Shown: positions 27,644-38,100 of the stretch, piece by piece
Position numbering within the stretch: the first letter of the stretch is position 1
Layout of the letters: each line of letters opens with the position of its first letter
Program-made: the position numbers and the translations under genes
Assembly: GCF_021602585.1 (NCBI RefSeq)
Contig: NZ_BQIP01000021.1
Location: 1 to 64,000 of the forward strand
DNA length: 64,000 bases
DNA from: Pseudomonas faucium
GTDB taxonomy: Bacteria > Pseudomonadota > Gammaproteobacteria > Pseudomonadales > Pseudomonadaceae
Direction: 5' to 3'
The notes under the pieces: generated by a model
Told to the model about the DNA's origin: nothing
Database searches by the model: none
What the model saw: the letters and a program-made list of their open reading frames with translations, nothing else

Positions 27644-29901
27644 GTTACAAGGTGGCGGTGCGCGCCTTGTGCGAATTCAGTGCCAAGGTCGGTGACCTGG
27701 ACCTGCGCTTCACGCCGTCGCCCACCGCCCAGGAGGGCATCGAAGGCCACCGCCGGGTCGTGGCGCGGCGTGCCGCGGGCTATGAGGCGGAAGTGGCCCT
27801 CGAAGGCCAGTACCAAGGCCTGCAGGTGCGCGGCCGCGCCGATGGCTACGACCCCGTCGCCAACCGCCTGGAAGAGATCAAGACCTACCGCGGCGACCTC
27901 GCCCGCCAGCCCGCCAACCATCGCCAGCTGCACTGGGCCCAGGCCAAGGTCTATGCCTGGCTGATGTGCCAGGCGCGGCAGTTGCCCGCCATCGAGGTGG
28001 CGCTGGTGTACCTGGACGTGGACAACGACGGCCAGACGCTGATCAGCGAGCCCTACCGCGCCGAAGTGCTGCGCGAATTCTTCGAAACCCAGTGCAGGCG
28101 TTTTCTGGCCTGGGCCCAGGGCCAGGAGCAGCGCCTGGCCGAGCGCGACCGGGGCTTGCAGGCCCTGGCGTTCCCTTACCCGCAGTTTCGCCAGGGCCAG
28201 CGCCAGCTCGCCGAGACCCTGTACAAGGCCGTCAGCACCGGGCGCTGCCTGATGGCCCAGGCCAGCACCGGCATCGGCAAGACCCTGGGGACGCTGTTTC
28301 CGCTGCTCAAGGCCATGGTCCCGCAGCAGCTCGACAAGCTGTACTTCCTGACCGCCAAGACCCCAGGCCGGGCGTTGGCGCTGGATGCCCTGCGCCAGGT
28401 GCACGCGGCGTCGCCCCAGCCGGCCCTGCGTACCCTGGAGCTGATCGCCCGGGACAAGGCCTGCGAATACCCGGGCAAGGCCTGCCACGGCGAGTCCTGC
28501 CCGCTGGCCCAGGGCTTCTACGACCGCCTGCCGGCGGCACGCGAGGCAGCGGCGCAGCAACCCTTGCTCGATCGCGACACCCTGCGCGAGGTGGCCCTGG
28601 CGCACCAGGTGTGCCCGTATTACCTGGGCCAGGAGATGGCCCGCTGGGTCGATGTGCTGGTCGCCGACTACAACTACTATTTCGATGCCCATGCCTTGCT
28701 CTTCGGCCTGGCCCAGGCCAACCAGTGGCGGGTCGCGGTGCTGGTGGACGAGGCGCACAACCTGGTCGAGCGCGGCCGTGGCATGTACAGCGCCAGCCTC
28801 GACCAGGGCCAGTTGCTCGCCCTGCGCCAGAGCAAACCGCCGGGCCTGACCAGCGCACTGGACCGCCTGAACCGCCAATGGAATGCCCTGTACAAGGCGC
28901 AGCGGGCGCCGTATGAAGCCAGCGAGCGCTTGCCCGAGGGGTTGTTGAGCGCGTTGCAGCAATGCATCGGGCTGATCCAGGAGCGGCTCAACCAGCAGCC
29001 CACCGAGCTGGACCCGCAGGTGCTGCAGTTTTTCTACCAGGCCCTGCAGTTCAGCCGGGTTGCCGAGCTATTCGACGAGCATTTCCTGTTCGACATCACC
29101 CAGCGCGAGGGCCCGCGCAAGCGCCGGCTGGCCACCTTGTGCCTGCGCAACGTCAACCCGGCCCGGCTGCTTGGCCCGCGCATGCAGGCGGCGCGCAGCG
29201 TGACGCTGTTTTCCGCCACTCTCAGCCCCCGGCATTTCTACACCGACCTGCTGGGCATGCCGGCCGATACCGCCTGGCTGGAGGTGGCCGCGCCGTTTCG
29301 GGCCGAGCAGCTCGAAGTGCGCATCGCCAGCCAGGTGTCGACCCGTTACCACGAGCGCCAGGCCTCGCTGGCGCCGATCGTCGCGCTGATTGCCGAGCAG
29401 TACCAGCGCCAGCCCGGCAACTACCTGGCGTTCTTCAGCAGCTTCGAATACCTGCAGCAAGTGGCCGGCCTGCTGGCCGAGCAGCACCCGGGCATCACGC
29501 TGTGGGCCCAGGCGCCCGGCATGGACGAAGCCGCGCGCCAGGGGTTTCTCGAACGCTTCGTGGCCGATGGCCAGGGGGTCGGTTTTGCCGTGCTCGGCGG
29601 CGCTTTCGGCGAAGGCGTGGACCTGCCCGGCACGCGCCTGATCGGCGCCTTCGTCGCCACCCTCGGGCTGCCCCAGGTCAACCCGGTCAACGAGCAGTTC
29701 AAGCAGCGCCTGGGCCGCCAGTTTGGCGCAGGCTTCGACTATGCCTACCTGTACCCCGGCGTGCGCAAGGTGATCCAGGCGGCAGGCCGCGTAATTCGCG
29801 GCGACCAGGACCGCGGCGTGCTGGTGCTGATCGACCAGCGCTTCGCCGAAGCCCGGGTGCAGCAGATGTTTCCCAGCTGGTGGCGAACGGCCAGCGAATA
29901 A
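27640..29901 (+). CDS. XPD/DinG-like iron-sulfur helicase with N-terminal PD-(D/E)XK nuclease-like domain
   Basis: A 753-aa superfamily 2 helicase. Walker A is ASTGIGKT at about 208-215 and the DEAH box is at 370-373. Four cysteines between them (275, 282, 287, 325) match the Fe-S cluster of XPD/DinG enzymes. Late motifs include VTLFSATLSP and QAAGRVIRGDQDRG. Ahead of the motor, GRADGYD (Asp68) and EEIKTY (Glu79, Lys81) followed by QAKVYAWLM form a Cas4/AddB-like nuclease signature. The start is GTG at 27640 with GGAG nine bases upstream, overlapping the FAN1 stop. Family members unwind DNA 5' to 3'. The pair is probably one DNA-repair unit. Confidence 0.9.
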   Translation: MSYKVAVRALCEFSAKVGDLDLRFTPSPTAQEGIEGHRRVVARRAAGYEAEVALEGQYQGLQVRGRADGYDPVANRLEEIKTYRGDLARQPANHRQLHWAQAKVYAWLMCQARQLPAIEVALVYLDVDNDGQTLISEPYRAEVLREFFETQCRRFLAWAQGQEQRLAERDRGLQALAFPYPQFRQGQRQLAETLYKAVSTGRCLMAQASTGIGKTLGTLFPLLKAMVPQQLDKLYFLTAKTPGRALALDALRQVHAASPQPALRTLELIARDKACEYPGKACHGESCPLAQGFYDRLPAAREAAAQQPLLDRDTLREVALAHQVCPYYLGQEMARWVDVLVADYNYYFDAHALLFGLAQANQWRVAVLVDEAHNLVERGRGMYSASLDQGQLLALRQSKPPGLTSALDRLNRQWNALYKAQRAPYEASERLPEGLLSALQQCIGLIQERLNQQPTELDPQVLQFFYQALQFSRVAELFDEHFLFDITQREGPRKRRLATLCLRNVNPARLLGPRMQAARSVTLFSATLSPRHFYTDLLGMPADTAWLEVAAPFRAEQLEVRIASQVSTRYHERQASLAPIVALIAEQYQRQPGNYLAFFSSFEYLQQVAGLLAEQHPGITLWAQAPGMDEAARQGFLERFVADGQGVGFAVLGGAFGEGVDLPGTRLIGAFVATLGLPQVNPVNEQFKQRLGRQFGAGFDYAYLYPGVRKVIQAAGRVIRGDQDRGVLVLIDQRFAEARVQQMFPSWWRTASE

Positions 29902-29986
29902 TCCCCGACGGGCCGTCGCGCGGCTTTGCAACTCCCAGTACACTGCGTGTTCCAACCCCAACATTCGTTGAACTCGAGGTTTTTGC

Positions 29987-31624
29987 ATGACGCTCAGTCC
30001 TTTGGCAGGCAAGCCGGCTCCGGCCAGCGTGCTGGTCGATATCCCCCGCCTGCTCACCGCTTACTACACCGGCCGCCCCGACGCCGCCGTGGCGGCCCAG
30101 CGCGTGGCCTTCGGCACATCGGGGCACCGTGGCAGTTCGTTCGACCTGAGCTTCAACGAAAACCACGTGCTGGCGATCACCCAGGCCATCTGCCTGTACC
30201 GCCAGGAAAAGGGCATCGATGGCCCGCTGTTCATCGGCGCCGACACCCACGCGCTGTCCGCCCCGGCCGCCGCCAGTGCCCTGGAAGTGCTGGCGGCCAA
30301 TGGCGTGCAGGTGATGCTGTCCAAGGACGATGAGTACACCCCGACGCCGGCGGTGTCCCACGCCATCCTCTGCTACAACCGTGGCCGCGCCCAGGGCCTG
30401 GCCGACGGCATCGTCATCACCCCCTCGCACAACCCACCGCAAAGCGGCGGCTTCAAGTACAACCCGCCCAATGGCGGCCCGGCCGACAGCGACGTGACCA
30501 AGTGGATCGAGGCCAAGGCCAACGAACTGCTGGCGGCGGACCTGGCCGGGGTCAAGCGCATGGCCTACGCCCAGGCGCTGCAGGCCGCGACCACCCAGCG
30601 CCATGACTACGTCACGCATTACGTGGCCGACCTTGAAAATGTCATCGATTTCGAGGTGATCCGCTCCGCCAACCTACGCCTGGGCGTCGACCCGCTGGGC
30701 GGGGCAGGGGTGCGCTACTGGTCGGCGATCGCCGAGCGCTATCAACTGAACCTGGAAGTGGTCAACACCGAGGTCGACCCGACCTTCCGCTTCATGACCG
30801 TGGACTGGGACGGGCAGATCCGCATGGACCCATCCTCGCCTTACGCCATGCAGGGCCTGATTGGCTTGCGCGAGCGTTTCGACGTGGCCTTCGCCTGCGA
30901 TCCGGACCACGACCGCCACGGCATCGTCACCGCCGATGGCCTGCTGCAGCCGAACAACTACCTGGCCGTGGCCATCGACTACCTGTACCGCAACCGCCCG
31001 CAATGGCGCAGCGACGCGGCCGTGGGCAAGACCGTGGTGTCCAGCGGCCTGATCGACCGGGTGACCGAGCGCCTGGGGCGCGAGCTGTATGAAGTGCCAG
31101 TGGGCTTCAAGTTCTTCGCCCAGGGCCTGTTCGACGGTTCGTTGGGCTTTGGCGGCGAGGAGAGCGCGGGTGCTTCGTTCCTGCGCAGGGACGGTTCGGT
31201 CTGGGCGACCGACAAGGACGGCCTGATTCCGGCGCTGCTGGCGGCCGAGATGACCGCACGCACCGGGCGCAACCCGAGCCAGGCCTATGCCGACCTCACC
31301 GCGGCGCTGGGCAAGCCGTTCGCCACGCGGGTCGAGGCCAAGGCCGACCCACGGCAGAAAGCACTGCTGAGCAAATTGGCGCCGGAGCAGGTGAAGTCCA
31401 CCGAGCTTGCCGGCGAGCCGATCGTGCAGATCCTCAGCCACGCGCCGGGCAACGGCCAGGCGATTGGTGGCCTGAAGGTGATGACCGCCAACGGCTGGTT
31501 CGCCGCGCGGCCTTCGGGCACCGAGGATATCTACAAGATCTACGCCGAGAGCTTCATCGACGAGGCGCACCTGCAGCGCCTGGTGGCAGAAGCGCAGGTG
31601 TTGGTGGATGCCGCGATTGCCTGA
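29987..31624 (+). CDS. pgm: phosphoglucomutase, alpha-D-glucose-phosphate specific
   Basis: A 545-aa alpha-D-phosphohexomutase. The four signature loops are present in order: catalytic serine in [12 protein letters not shown], metal-binding DPDHDRHG, sugar-binding GGEESAGAS, and phosphate-binding RPSGTED. It interconverts glucose 1-phosphate and glucose 6-phosphate, feeding glycogen, trehalose and nucleotide-sugar synthesis. GAGG lies seven bases before the ATG. It stands alone, followed by a large REP inverted pair. Confidence 0.97.
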   Translation: MTLSPLAGKPAPASVLVDIPRLLTAYYTGRPDAAVAAQRVAFGTSGHRGSSFDLSFNENHVLAITQAICLYRQEKGIDGPLFIGADTHALSAPAAASALEVLAANGVQVMLSKDDEYTPTPAVSHAILCYNRGRAQGLADGIVITPSHNPPQSGGFKYNPPNGGPADSDVTKWIEAKANELLAADLAGVKRMAYAQALQAATTQRHDYVTHYVADLENVIDFEVIRSANLRLGVDPLGGAGVRYWSAIAERYQLNLEVVNTEVDPTFRFMTVDWDGQIRMDPSSPYAMQGLIGLRERFDVAFACDPDHDRHGIVTADGLLQPNNYLAVAIDYLYRNRPQWRSDAAVGKTVVSSGLIDRVTERLGRELYEVPVGFKFFAQGLFDGSLGFGGEESAGASFLRRDGSVWATDKDGLIPALLAAEMTARTGRNPSQAYADLTAALGKPFATRVEAKADPRQKALLSKLAPEQVKSTELAGEPIVQILSHAPGNGQAIGGLKVMTANGWFAARPSGTEDIYKIYAESFIDEAHLQRLVAEAQVLVDAAIA

Positions 31625-31653
31625 TTGAGGGGTGAGCCGGGGGCTGCTTTGCA

Positions 31654-31724
31654 GCCTCATCGCCGGCAAGCCGGCTCCCACAGAACGATTAACCCTGTGG
31701 GAGCCGGCTTGCCGGCGATGAGGC
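31654..31724. repeat. REP inverted pair (BIME) after pgm
   Basis: Two 30-bp copies, 31654-31683 and 31695-31724, are perfect inverted repeats around an 11-base spacer. They carry the core CGCCGGCAAGCCGGCTCCCAC. Small extra dyads (GCTGCTTTGCAGC, GGCCGCTAAGCGGCC) flank them. They lie between the convergent pgm and pirin genes, where the long hairpin could serve as a two-way transcription stop. Confidence 0.95.
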
Positions 31725-31744
31725 CGCTAAGCGGCCCCGGTCAC

Positions 31745-32443
31745 TCAAGCGACATCGACCAGCACGATCTCGCTGTCTTGCACTGCGGTCACCCGCAGCA
31801 CTGCTTCATCCTCGATGGCCAGCCCATCCCGGGCCTTGGCCTGCACCCCGTTGACCTCCACCAGCCCCTTGGCCGGCACCAGGTAACCCCGGCGCCCGGC
31901 ATCGAAGCGGTATTCGGCCGTTTCGCCCGCTTTCAGCGTCGCCGCCAGCAGCCGTGCATCGGTGCGAATCTGCAGGCTGTCCTCATCGCCGGCGCGGCCG
32001 CTGGCCAGGGTCACGAAGCCTTCGCCACGTTCACCTTTGGGGAATGGCCGCGTGCCCCACGACGGTGCATCGCCCACGCGCTCCGGGATGATCCAGATCT
32101 GGAAGATCCGCGTGTCGACCTTCTCCAGGTTGTACTCGCTGTGCACGATGCCGCTGCCGGCGCTCATCACCTGCACGTCACCGGCCTCGGTGCGGCCTTT
32201 GTTGCCCAGGTTGTCCTGGTGGGTGATGGCCCCTTCGCGCACATAGGTGATGATTTCCATGTCGCGGTGCGGGTGCGGCGGGAAACCGCTGCCCGCGGCG
32301 ATCAGGTCGTCGTTCCAGACCCGCAGGTTGCCCCAGTGCATGCGCGCCGGGTCGTGGTACTCGGCGAACGAGAAGTGGTGGTGGGCGTCGAGCCAGCCGT
32401 GGTTGGCATGGCCCAGGCTTTCGAAGGGTCGCAGTTGCAGCAT
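31745..32443 (-). CDS. pirin family protein
   Basis: A 232-aa bicupin. The N-terminal cupin has the pirin metal site HPHRDMEIITYV, then the partner His in GSGIVHSEYN. Pirins such as YhhW show quercetinase-like dioxygenase activity, but their cellular roles differ and the substrate here is unknown. AAGGAG lies six bases before the ATG. It is divergent from the UvrD-like helicase gene. Confidence 0.93.
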   Translation of the reverse strand: MLQLRPFESLGHANHGWLDAHHHFSFAEYHDPARMHWGNLRVWNDDLIAAGSGFPPHPHRDMEIITYVREGAITHQDNLGNKGRTEAGDVQVMSAGSGIVHSEYNLEKVDTRIFQIWIIPERVGDAPSWGTRPFPKGERGEGFVTLASGRAGDEDSLQIRTDARLLAATLKAGETAEYRFDAGRRGYLVPAKGLVEVNGVQAKARDGLAIEDEAVLRVTAVQDSEIVLVDVA

Positions 32444-32499
32444 GGTCGTGCTCCTTGAAGCGGTGGAATGGAGCCATGATGCGCCAAAGAAAGATCGAA

Positions 32500-32523
32500 A
32501 ATAAGCGTAAATATCGGCTTATT
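32500..32523. promoter_or_regulatory. AT-rich dyad between pirin and helicase genes
   Basis: AATAAGC (32500-32506) and GCTTATT (32517-32523) are 7-bp perfect arms 10 bases apart, in an unusually AT-rich stretch 57-80 bp from the pirin start. It could be an operator for the divergent promoter; no regulator is nearby to assign it to. Confidence 0.35.
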
Positions 32524-32629
32524 ATCATCGCTTAAATCGATATTTGTATCCGCGATTCATTCTCCGGTTCGTCGCCTAATCCACTGATCTGCAAGCATTC
32601 GCTGGCGATTTTTGGCAGATGGGGCGAAC

Positions 32630-35134
32630 ATGCCCGCTGATTGGAATTTCAACGGAGTGACCGTGGCCCACGAGCAACCCCAGGCCCTCGCCGAACTGAC
32701 CCCGCCCGCCCAGTTGCCCTGGTTTCGTCGCCTGCTGGCGCGCCTGTTTGGCCGTGGCCTGACCGGCCTGCAGGCGCAACATCGCGACTCCTGGTTTCAC
32801 GGCCACGCCAGTGGCCAGCGCAGCGGCCATGCCGATGGTGTGCGCGAAGGCTTCGAGCAGGGGCGGGTGGAGGGTTACGAAGCCGGCCGCCAGGTGCTGG
32901 TGATCCGCGATTCGCGCCCCGACATCGCCGCCGTGCCCGGCCAGGACGACAAGTTGTTCGACGACTGGCGCCTGCCGCTGACCGCCGAGTTGAAGAAGCG
33001 CTTCAAGGCCGACGTGGCCCAACGCCTGCCCGCCGAGGCCCAGCCCAGCGCCGCGCAGTGGAAGCTGATCTTCAGCGACACGCCCTCCACCTGCGTGGTC
33101 GCAGGGGCCGGGGCGGGCAAGTCCACCTCGCTGGTGCTGCGCATCCTGCTGCTGCGCCACTACCTGGGCTACGAGCTGGACGCCATGACCGTGGTCACCT
33201 TCACCCGCGAGTCGCGCAAGGACTTCATCAAGCGCCTGGTGCAGGTGTTCGCCTTGTGGCAGCTCGACCTGCCAGCGGCCCGCGCCCGCGAACTGGTGCG
33301 CACCTTCCATTCGCGCATCCTGCCGCTGGTGCGCAGCCTGCCGGGCTTCGGCCAGCTGCGTGCGTTCGAGACCCTGGGCAACGAGATGCCGGCCGGGCAG
33401 GAAGCCGAAGCCGACAGCAACCCGTTCGACCTGCGCCTGAACGACGCCCAGCGCCAGCAGCTCAACCTGTGCTACCACGACCTGCTCGGCGAAAGCCCGC
33501 GCTTTGCCCAGATCATCGCCACCCTGCGCCGTGAAGCCTTGCAGCTCAAGCCGCTGGACCCGGACCACCCCGACGTGCAGAAGCGCGTGCAGGTGACGCA
33601 GCTGGCGGCCCAGCGCGACGAAGAACTGTGCGATGTGATCGAGGATCTGTGGTTCGCCGCCGGCGCCTGGCCGATCAAGGGCATCGAGCCGTGCCGCGAA
33701 ACGCTCGAGATCCGCGGCAGTCGCTTCCACGTCCATGGCCGCCTGGAAGGGCTCGATGCCTGGGTGGTGCTGGGCTTCGACCCCTCCGAAAGCGCCCAGT
33801 ACCAGCGCCCAGGGGCCAAGCTTGCGGTGCGCGCGGAGTGGGCGGTGAAACGCACGCTGCTTCAAGCTTTCTGCGATAAGCCATTGATCTGGCTGGATAA
33901 CTACGCCATGGCCCGGCGCCTGGCGGCCTCCTTGGCGGGCGATGCAGTGGCTGGCCCTGGCTTCGAATACAAGGTCAAGGGCGAACTGGCCCCGGCGCCG
34001 TTGCTGGACGCCTTCGTCGGCGCCGCCAACTTCATCGAGAACCTGGGCCTGGAGGTGAACAGCGCGGTGGCCGCGATGAGCTTCCCCACCGGCGATCCCG
34101 ACGCGCTGTTCTTCGAGGCCCTGGCGCTGTACTGGAAAGCGCTGGAGGCCCACCTGCTGAGCCAGTCGCCGCCGGTGATGAGCTACAACCGCATGTTCGC
34201 CCTGTTCGGCGAGAACAACCCGGAAAACCTGCAACTGCTGCCAGACCCGCTGCTGCGCCCGCTGGCGCACCTGATGATCGACGAGTTCCAGGACGTATCG
34301 CCGCAGATCGTCAGCTGGCTGCGCGCCAGCCTCGCCGAAATCCGCCGGCGCGGCCCGGCCATGCACACCGGGCGCCACGCCCAGCATTCCTCGCTGATGT
34401 GCGTGGGCGATGACTGGCAGTCGATCTATGGCTGGCGCGGCAGTTCGCCGAAGTATTTCATGGAGTTCGCCAAGGCCTTCCCGTCGCCGGCCAACACCCG
34501 GGTGATGCTGGTCGACAACTACCGCTGCCAGCAGCAGGTGATCGACGCCGCCGAGCACCTGGTCAAGGGCACGCCGGCCATCGCAGGCAAGAAAGCCCGC
34601 GCTGCCGGGCCTGCGGCACAGCTTGCAGGCTCGCCGGTGAAAGTGTTCGAGCGCGACGAGGCGGCGTTGGGGCAAACGCTGATCGAGCATTACCAGCGCG
34701 GCGAATCGGTGATGATGCTGTACCGCAAAGGCAGCGACAAAGCCCTGATGGGCGAGCACCTGCAGCCGGTGCTGCAGGCCGAGGCTGCGCTAGCGCCTGA
34801 GCAGCGCCGCCTGCGCCAGCTCACCTACCACAGCGCCAAGGGCCTGCAGGCCGATGCCGTGTTCATGCTGGGCGACTGCCAGTACCTGACCAGCTCGCCC
34901 TACAAGAACCAGGTGTATCGCCAGGCCGGCCTGGGGCGTGCCGGCGATGCCCAGCCGTTCGACACGGCGCAGAAGGAGGAGGTGCAGCGCCTGGCCTACG
35001 TGGCGGTTACCCGCGCGGTCAGGCACTGCTACTGGCATGTGGAGGCGTCCAACGGCGAAGTGGCGGCGGCGCCGCGTGCGTCGAGCCAGGTGGATGGCCG
35101 GCAGGTGTACTTCGAAGACCTGCGCGGCCAGTAG
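32630..35134 (+). CDS. UvrD/Rep-like superfamily 1 helicase
   Basis: An 834-aa helicase. Motif I is GAGAGKST at about 159-166, followed by VVTFTRESRKDFIKRLVQ; motif II is MIDEFQD at about residue 551; motif III is GDDWQSIYGWRG; later motifs are TYHSAKGLQADAVF and AYVAVTRA. The long insert between motifs Ia and II carries GRLEGLDAWVVLG and may be an accessory domain. It recalls helicase IV (HelD) more than UvrD. An 80-residue N-terminal extension has a Gly/His-rich repeat. The ATG at 32630 is used, but a GTG at 32663 has better ribosome spacing. It converges with the NEL gene, six bases apart. Confidence 0.88.
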   Translation: MPADWNFNGVTVAHEQPQALAELTPPAQLPWFRRLLARLFGRGLTGLQAQHRDSWFHGHASGQRSGHADGVREGFEQGRVEGYEAGRQVLVIRDSRPDIAAVPGQDDKLFDDWRLPLTAELKKRFKADVAQRLPAEAQPSAAQWKLIFSDTPSTCVVAGAGAGKSTSLVLRILLLRHYLGYELDAMTVVTFTRESRKDFIKRLVQVFALWQLDLPAARARELVRTFHSRILPLVRSLPGFGQLRAFETLGNEMPAGQEAEADSNPFDLRLNDAQRQQLNLCYHDLLGESPRFAQIIATLRREALQLKPLDPDHPDVQKRVQVTQLAAQRDEELCDVIEDLWFAAGAWPIKGIEPCRETLEIRGSRFHVHGRLEGLDAWVVLGFDPSESAQYQRPGAKLAVRAEWAVKRTLLQAFCDKPLIWLDNYAMARRLAASLAGDAVAGPGFEYKVKGELAPAPLLDAFVGAANFIENLGLEVNSAVAAMSFPTGDPDALFFEALALYWKALEAHLLSQSPPVMSYNRMFALFGENNPENLQLLPDPLLRPLAHLMIDEFQDVSPQIVSWLRASLAEIRRRGPAMHTGRHAQHSSLMCVGDDWQSIYGWRGSSPKYFMEFAKAFPSPANTRVMLVDNYRCQQQVIDAAEHLVKGTPAIAGKKARAAGPAAQLAGSPVKVFERDEAALGQTLIEHYQRGESVMMLYRKGSDKALMGEHLQPVLQAEAALAPEQRRLRQLTYHSAKGLQADAVFMLGDCQYLTSSPYKNQVYRQAGLGRAGDAQPFDTAQKEEVQRLAYVAVTRAVRHCYWHVEASNGEVAAAPRASSQVDGRQVYFEDLRGQ

Positions 35135-35140
35135 CGGGCC

Positions 35141-38100
35141 TTAGTTGTTGGGGTCCTGCTCGCCGGTCAGTTGCTCGAACAAGGCCTGGCGAGCCAGGTC
35201 GCGGCCGGCGTTCAGGCGCCGGCTGGCCTGGTCGTAGGCCTGGCTGTCGAGGTCCATCCTGCGCAATTGGCCGGTTTCATCCAGCGGCGGCTGGGGCATC
35301 ACGTCGGTGATCGCCTGCAACACCGCCTGATCCAGCGAGGCCACCGCTTCGTTTTCAGCGTCCAGGCAGTAGTCCAGGTACTGCAGGCCCTGGTACCAGC
35401 GTTCGTCGAAGGCCGCGAACTGTGCGGCGAAGTGCTGGCCGAGATAGCGTTGCCAGGTGGGCAGGCGTGCCACCCAGGCCCGGCGCTCGGCGGCTGTCTG
35501 GTCGAGCGCGAGCACCGCATCTTCGACGGCTCTTGTCACGTGCCCTGAAACCATCGCCTCGGCGCGGTAGAGCATGCCTTGGCTGGTTTCCGGGAAATCC
35601 AGCGTGAATGCCAACGATTGGCGCAATGCCAGGCGGATTTCGATCAGGTCCGTGCCGCCGAGCAACAGGTGATCGTCAGCCAGCCGATCGAGTTCATCCA
35701 GGGCAGGCAGGGCCAGGTCTTCAAGCGGCGCTTCGGGCGGCAGGCGCTCCAGTTCCAGCAAGCGTGCCTGTCGTGCCAGGCGGGCGAGCTGGATCCGCTC
35801 GGCCAGTGCGTTGACCATTTCGCGGCGATAGAGCCTTCTGAAGAAATTGAACAGGTAGTAGGGGCGGTCGGCTTCCTGGGCAAGCTCCCTGAAGGCCAGC
35901 ACTTCGAGCTCGAGGGCGCTGAAGCCATCGGCACCGGCATCACCGCAGGTCGGTGGGTATTCTTGCGCGACCGTCTCCAGGTGGCTGCGCAGCGCTTGAT
36001 CCCTGCCGGCCTGTTCCAGCAACTGCCAGACCTGGGTGGTCATCTCCGGCAGGTTGTCCCGGGCCTGCGCCGAACCTGCGACACGTTCCACGACGTCGCG
36101 CAGATGAGGGTTGGCATTGTCCGCGAACAGATCGTCCCAGAGCGCGCGCCGATCCGGGCTGGCGTGCTGCGGCCAGAAGTCTTCGCTGGCGTCCGACAGT
36201 TCGCTGTCGCTGTCGATTTCCACACCCGCGGCACGCAACCTGCGATTGCTTTGCTCGTCCAGTTCATTGGAATTGAAGTCCCACCCGCCATCTTCGCGAG
36301 CAGTGCGTAGAGCCTGGGCGAACGGGCTGGCGAGAATTGGCTCGAGGTCTGGCAGCGCGGCGATCGGGTTGTAGCTCAGGCCGAGCGTGCGCAGTTGCAG
36401 GTCGGCCCGAGTCATCAGCGCCGTGAGCCCGTTTGGCCAGCTGTGCAACAGGCAGTTGCGCAGTTGCAGGTTGGCCAGCTGGGCCAAGCCGGTCACATCC
36501 GGTGCGTGCTGCAGGGGGTTGTTGGTCAGGCGCAGCTCGCGCAGGTGGGCCAGGCTGGAGAAGCGCGCGGCCAGGTCTGGTGTCAGGGCGATCTGGTTGT
36601 TTTCCAGATCAAGGTATTCGATGGGCAGTTGGGAAAAGGTCTGCAGATCTGCATCCGTCAGCCGTATCTGGTTGAGGCGTAAGTTCAACCGGCACAAGCG
36701 GGTCAACCCAGCCAGGCGCTGGCGCATGCTCGCGGTCAGGGCATCGAGCTGGTTGTTGCCCAGCTCCAGCACTTCCAACTGCGGGGTGTAGGCGAGCGCC
36801 GCGAACAGCTGTTCGAAGTCCAGCTCCGGGCTTTGCGCGACGCGAAGCGTGCGCAGCGAGGGGAAGCTCTGGAAGAAGTCCGCGGGCAGGGTGCTGATGC
36901 CGATGTTGCGGATATTCACCGAGCTGATGTGGTCGAAGCGCGCCGGCAGCGAGGGCAGGCCCCCGATCTCCAGGGTTTCCAGGTTCAGGCTGTCTGGGTC
37001 GTCCCGGCGCCAGGCGCGGTTGAACAGATCGCTCGCCGAGGCGCGCCTGGCGCGCTCTGGCTCGGGCGCTTGTTCCTGCCATTGGCGCAAGGCATCGGCG
37101 AGTGTGTCTCGCTCGAATTGCAGTGCACGAATTTGCTCGGCGAGATTGCCGCGTTGGCGCAGCTGACGCAGCAATGCGCTGAGCTCAGGCTCGGGCAGGC
37201 CCGGATACAGTGCGCGTAGCTGCCGCTGCGCCGGGTTGGCGAAGGGCCGCCGGCCACTGAGCGGATAACCCGCGCGGCCATCCGCCAGGCGCATGGGCGA
37301 ACGGTAGCCTGGCCGGATCGGTTGCTGGCCGATCAGCTTGGCCGCATGGGCGCGGTCGGCGGCAGCGCGGTAGAAGCGTTGCTGGGCATCGGCGTCGGGT
37401 TGCTCGGCCTTCAGGGCCGCATCGAGCGTTGCGCTGTCGGCGTTGGCCAGTTCTGGCCGGTACAGCCCCAGCAGTGCCTTGTTCAATCGGGCATGGGCCT
37501 GCAGTGCCCGGGCTTCCTCAGCAACGCGCAGGGGGACTCGGCCATTGCCCAGGTGCTGGCGCTCGCTGGCGCTGATCCTGGCCATGACCTGCTGGAGGGC
37601 TCGGTGGGGCACGCCGGGAAACTGCCCGGCAATGACCTGGGCCTCCTGGGACAGGGCGCTTGCATGACGGGTGTAAAGGCGCTCGAACAGCGCTTGGCGA
37701 TTGCTTTGAAGGTGGCGAGCGAGTTTATCGCTCAACGCCTTGGCCTGGGCGGCCGCGTCGCTACCTTGCAGCCCCAGCTCGTTGATGGCTTGCTCATCCA
37801 GTTGCGCCACGATCCGTGCGCTGAGCTGGCCGTTCTCCAGTTCGCTGCGGTTGATCTCGATCTGCACCGGGTAGGCTTCATCCGCTGTGCCGTAGCGCGT
37901 GTAGTCTCCCCAGCTTTCCGGCCCGCTGTAGGCTTTGATCACGTGCTGCAGGGGCCAGTCTTCGAGCTCGGTGATGCTCGGTAGCGCGAAGTTCTTGTAG
38001 GCAGCAAGCGGCTTGTCATGGCGCACACGGTCGATGATGTCGTCCACCTGGCGGGTGGACCTGAGTCGGTCGAGGATATCGGCGAGCAGGGCGGGGGTGG

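Noticed and set aside
32444-32629. A second SOS box before the UvrD-like helicase.
   Set aside because: I searched the gap by eye for CTGT-N8-ACAG and found none.
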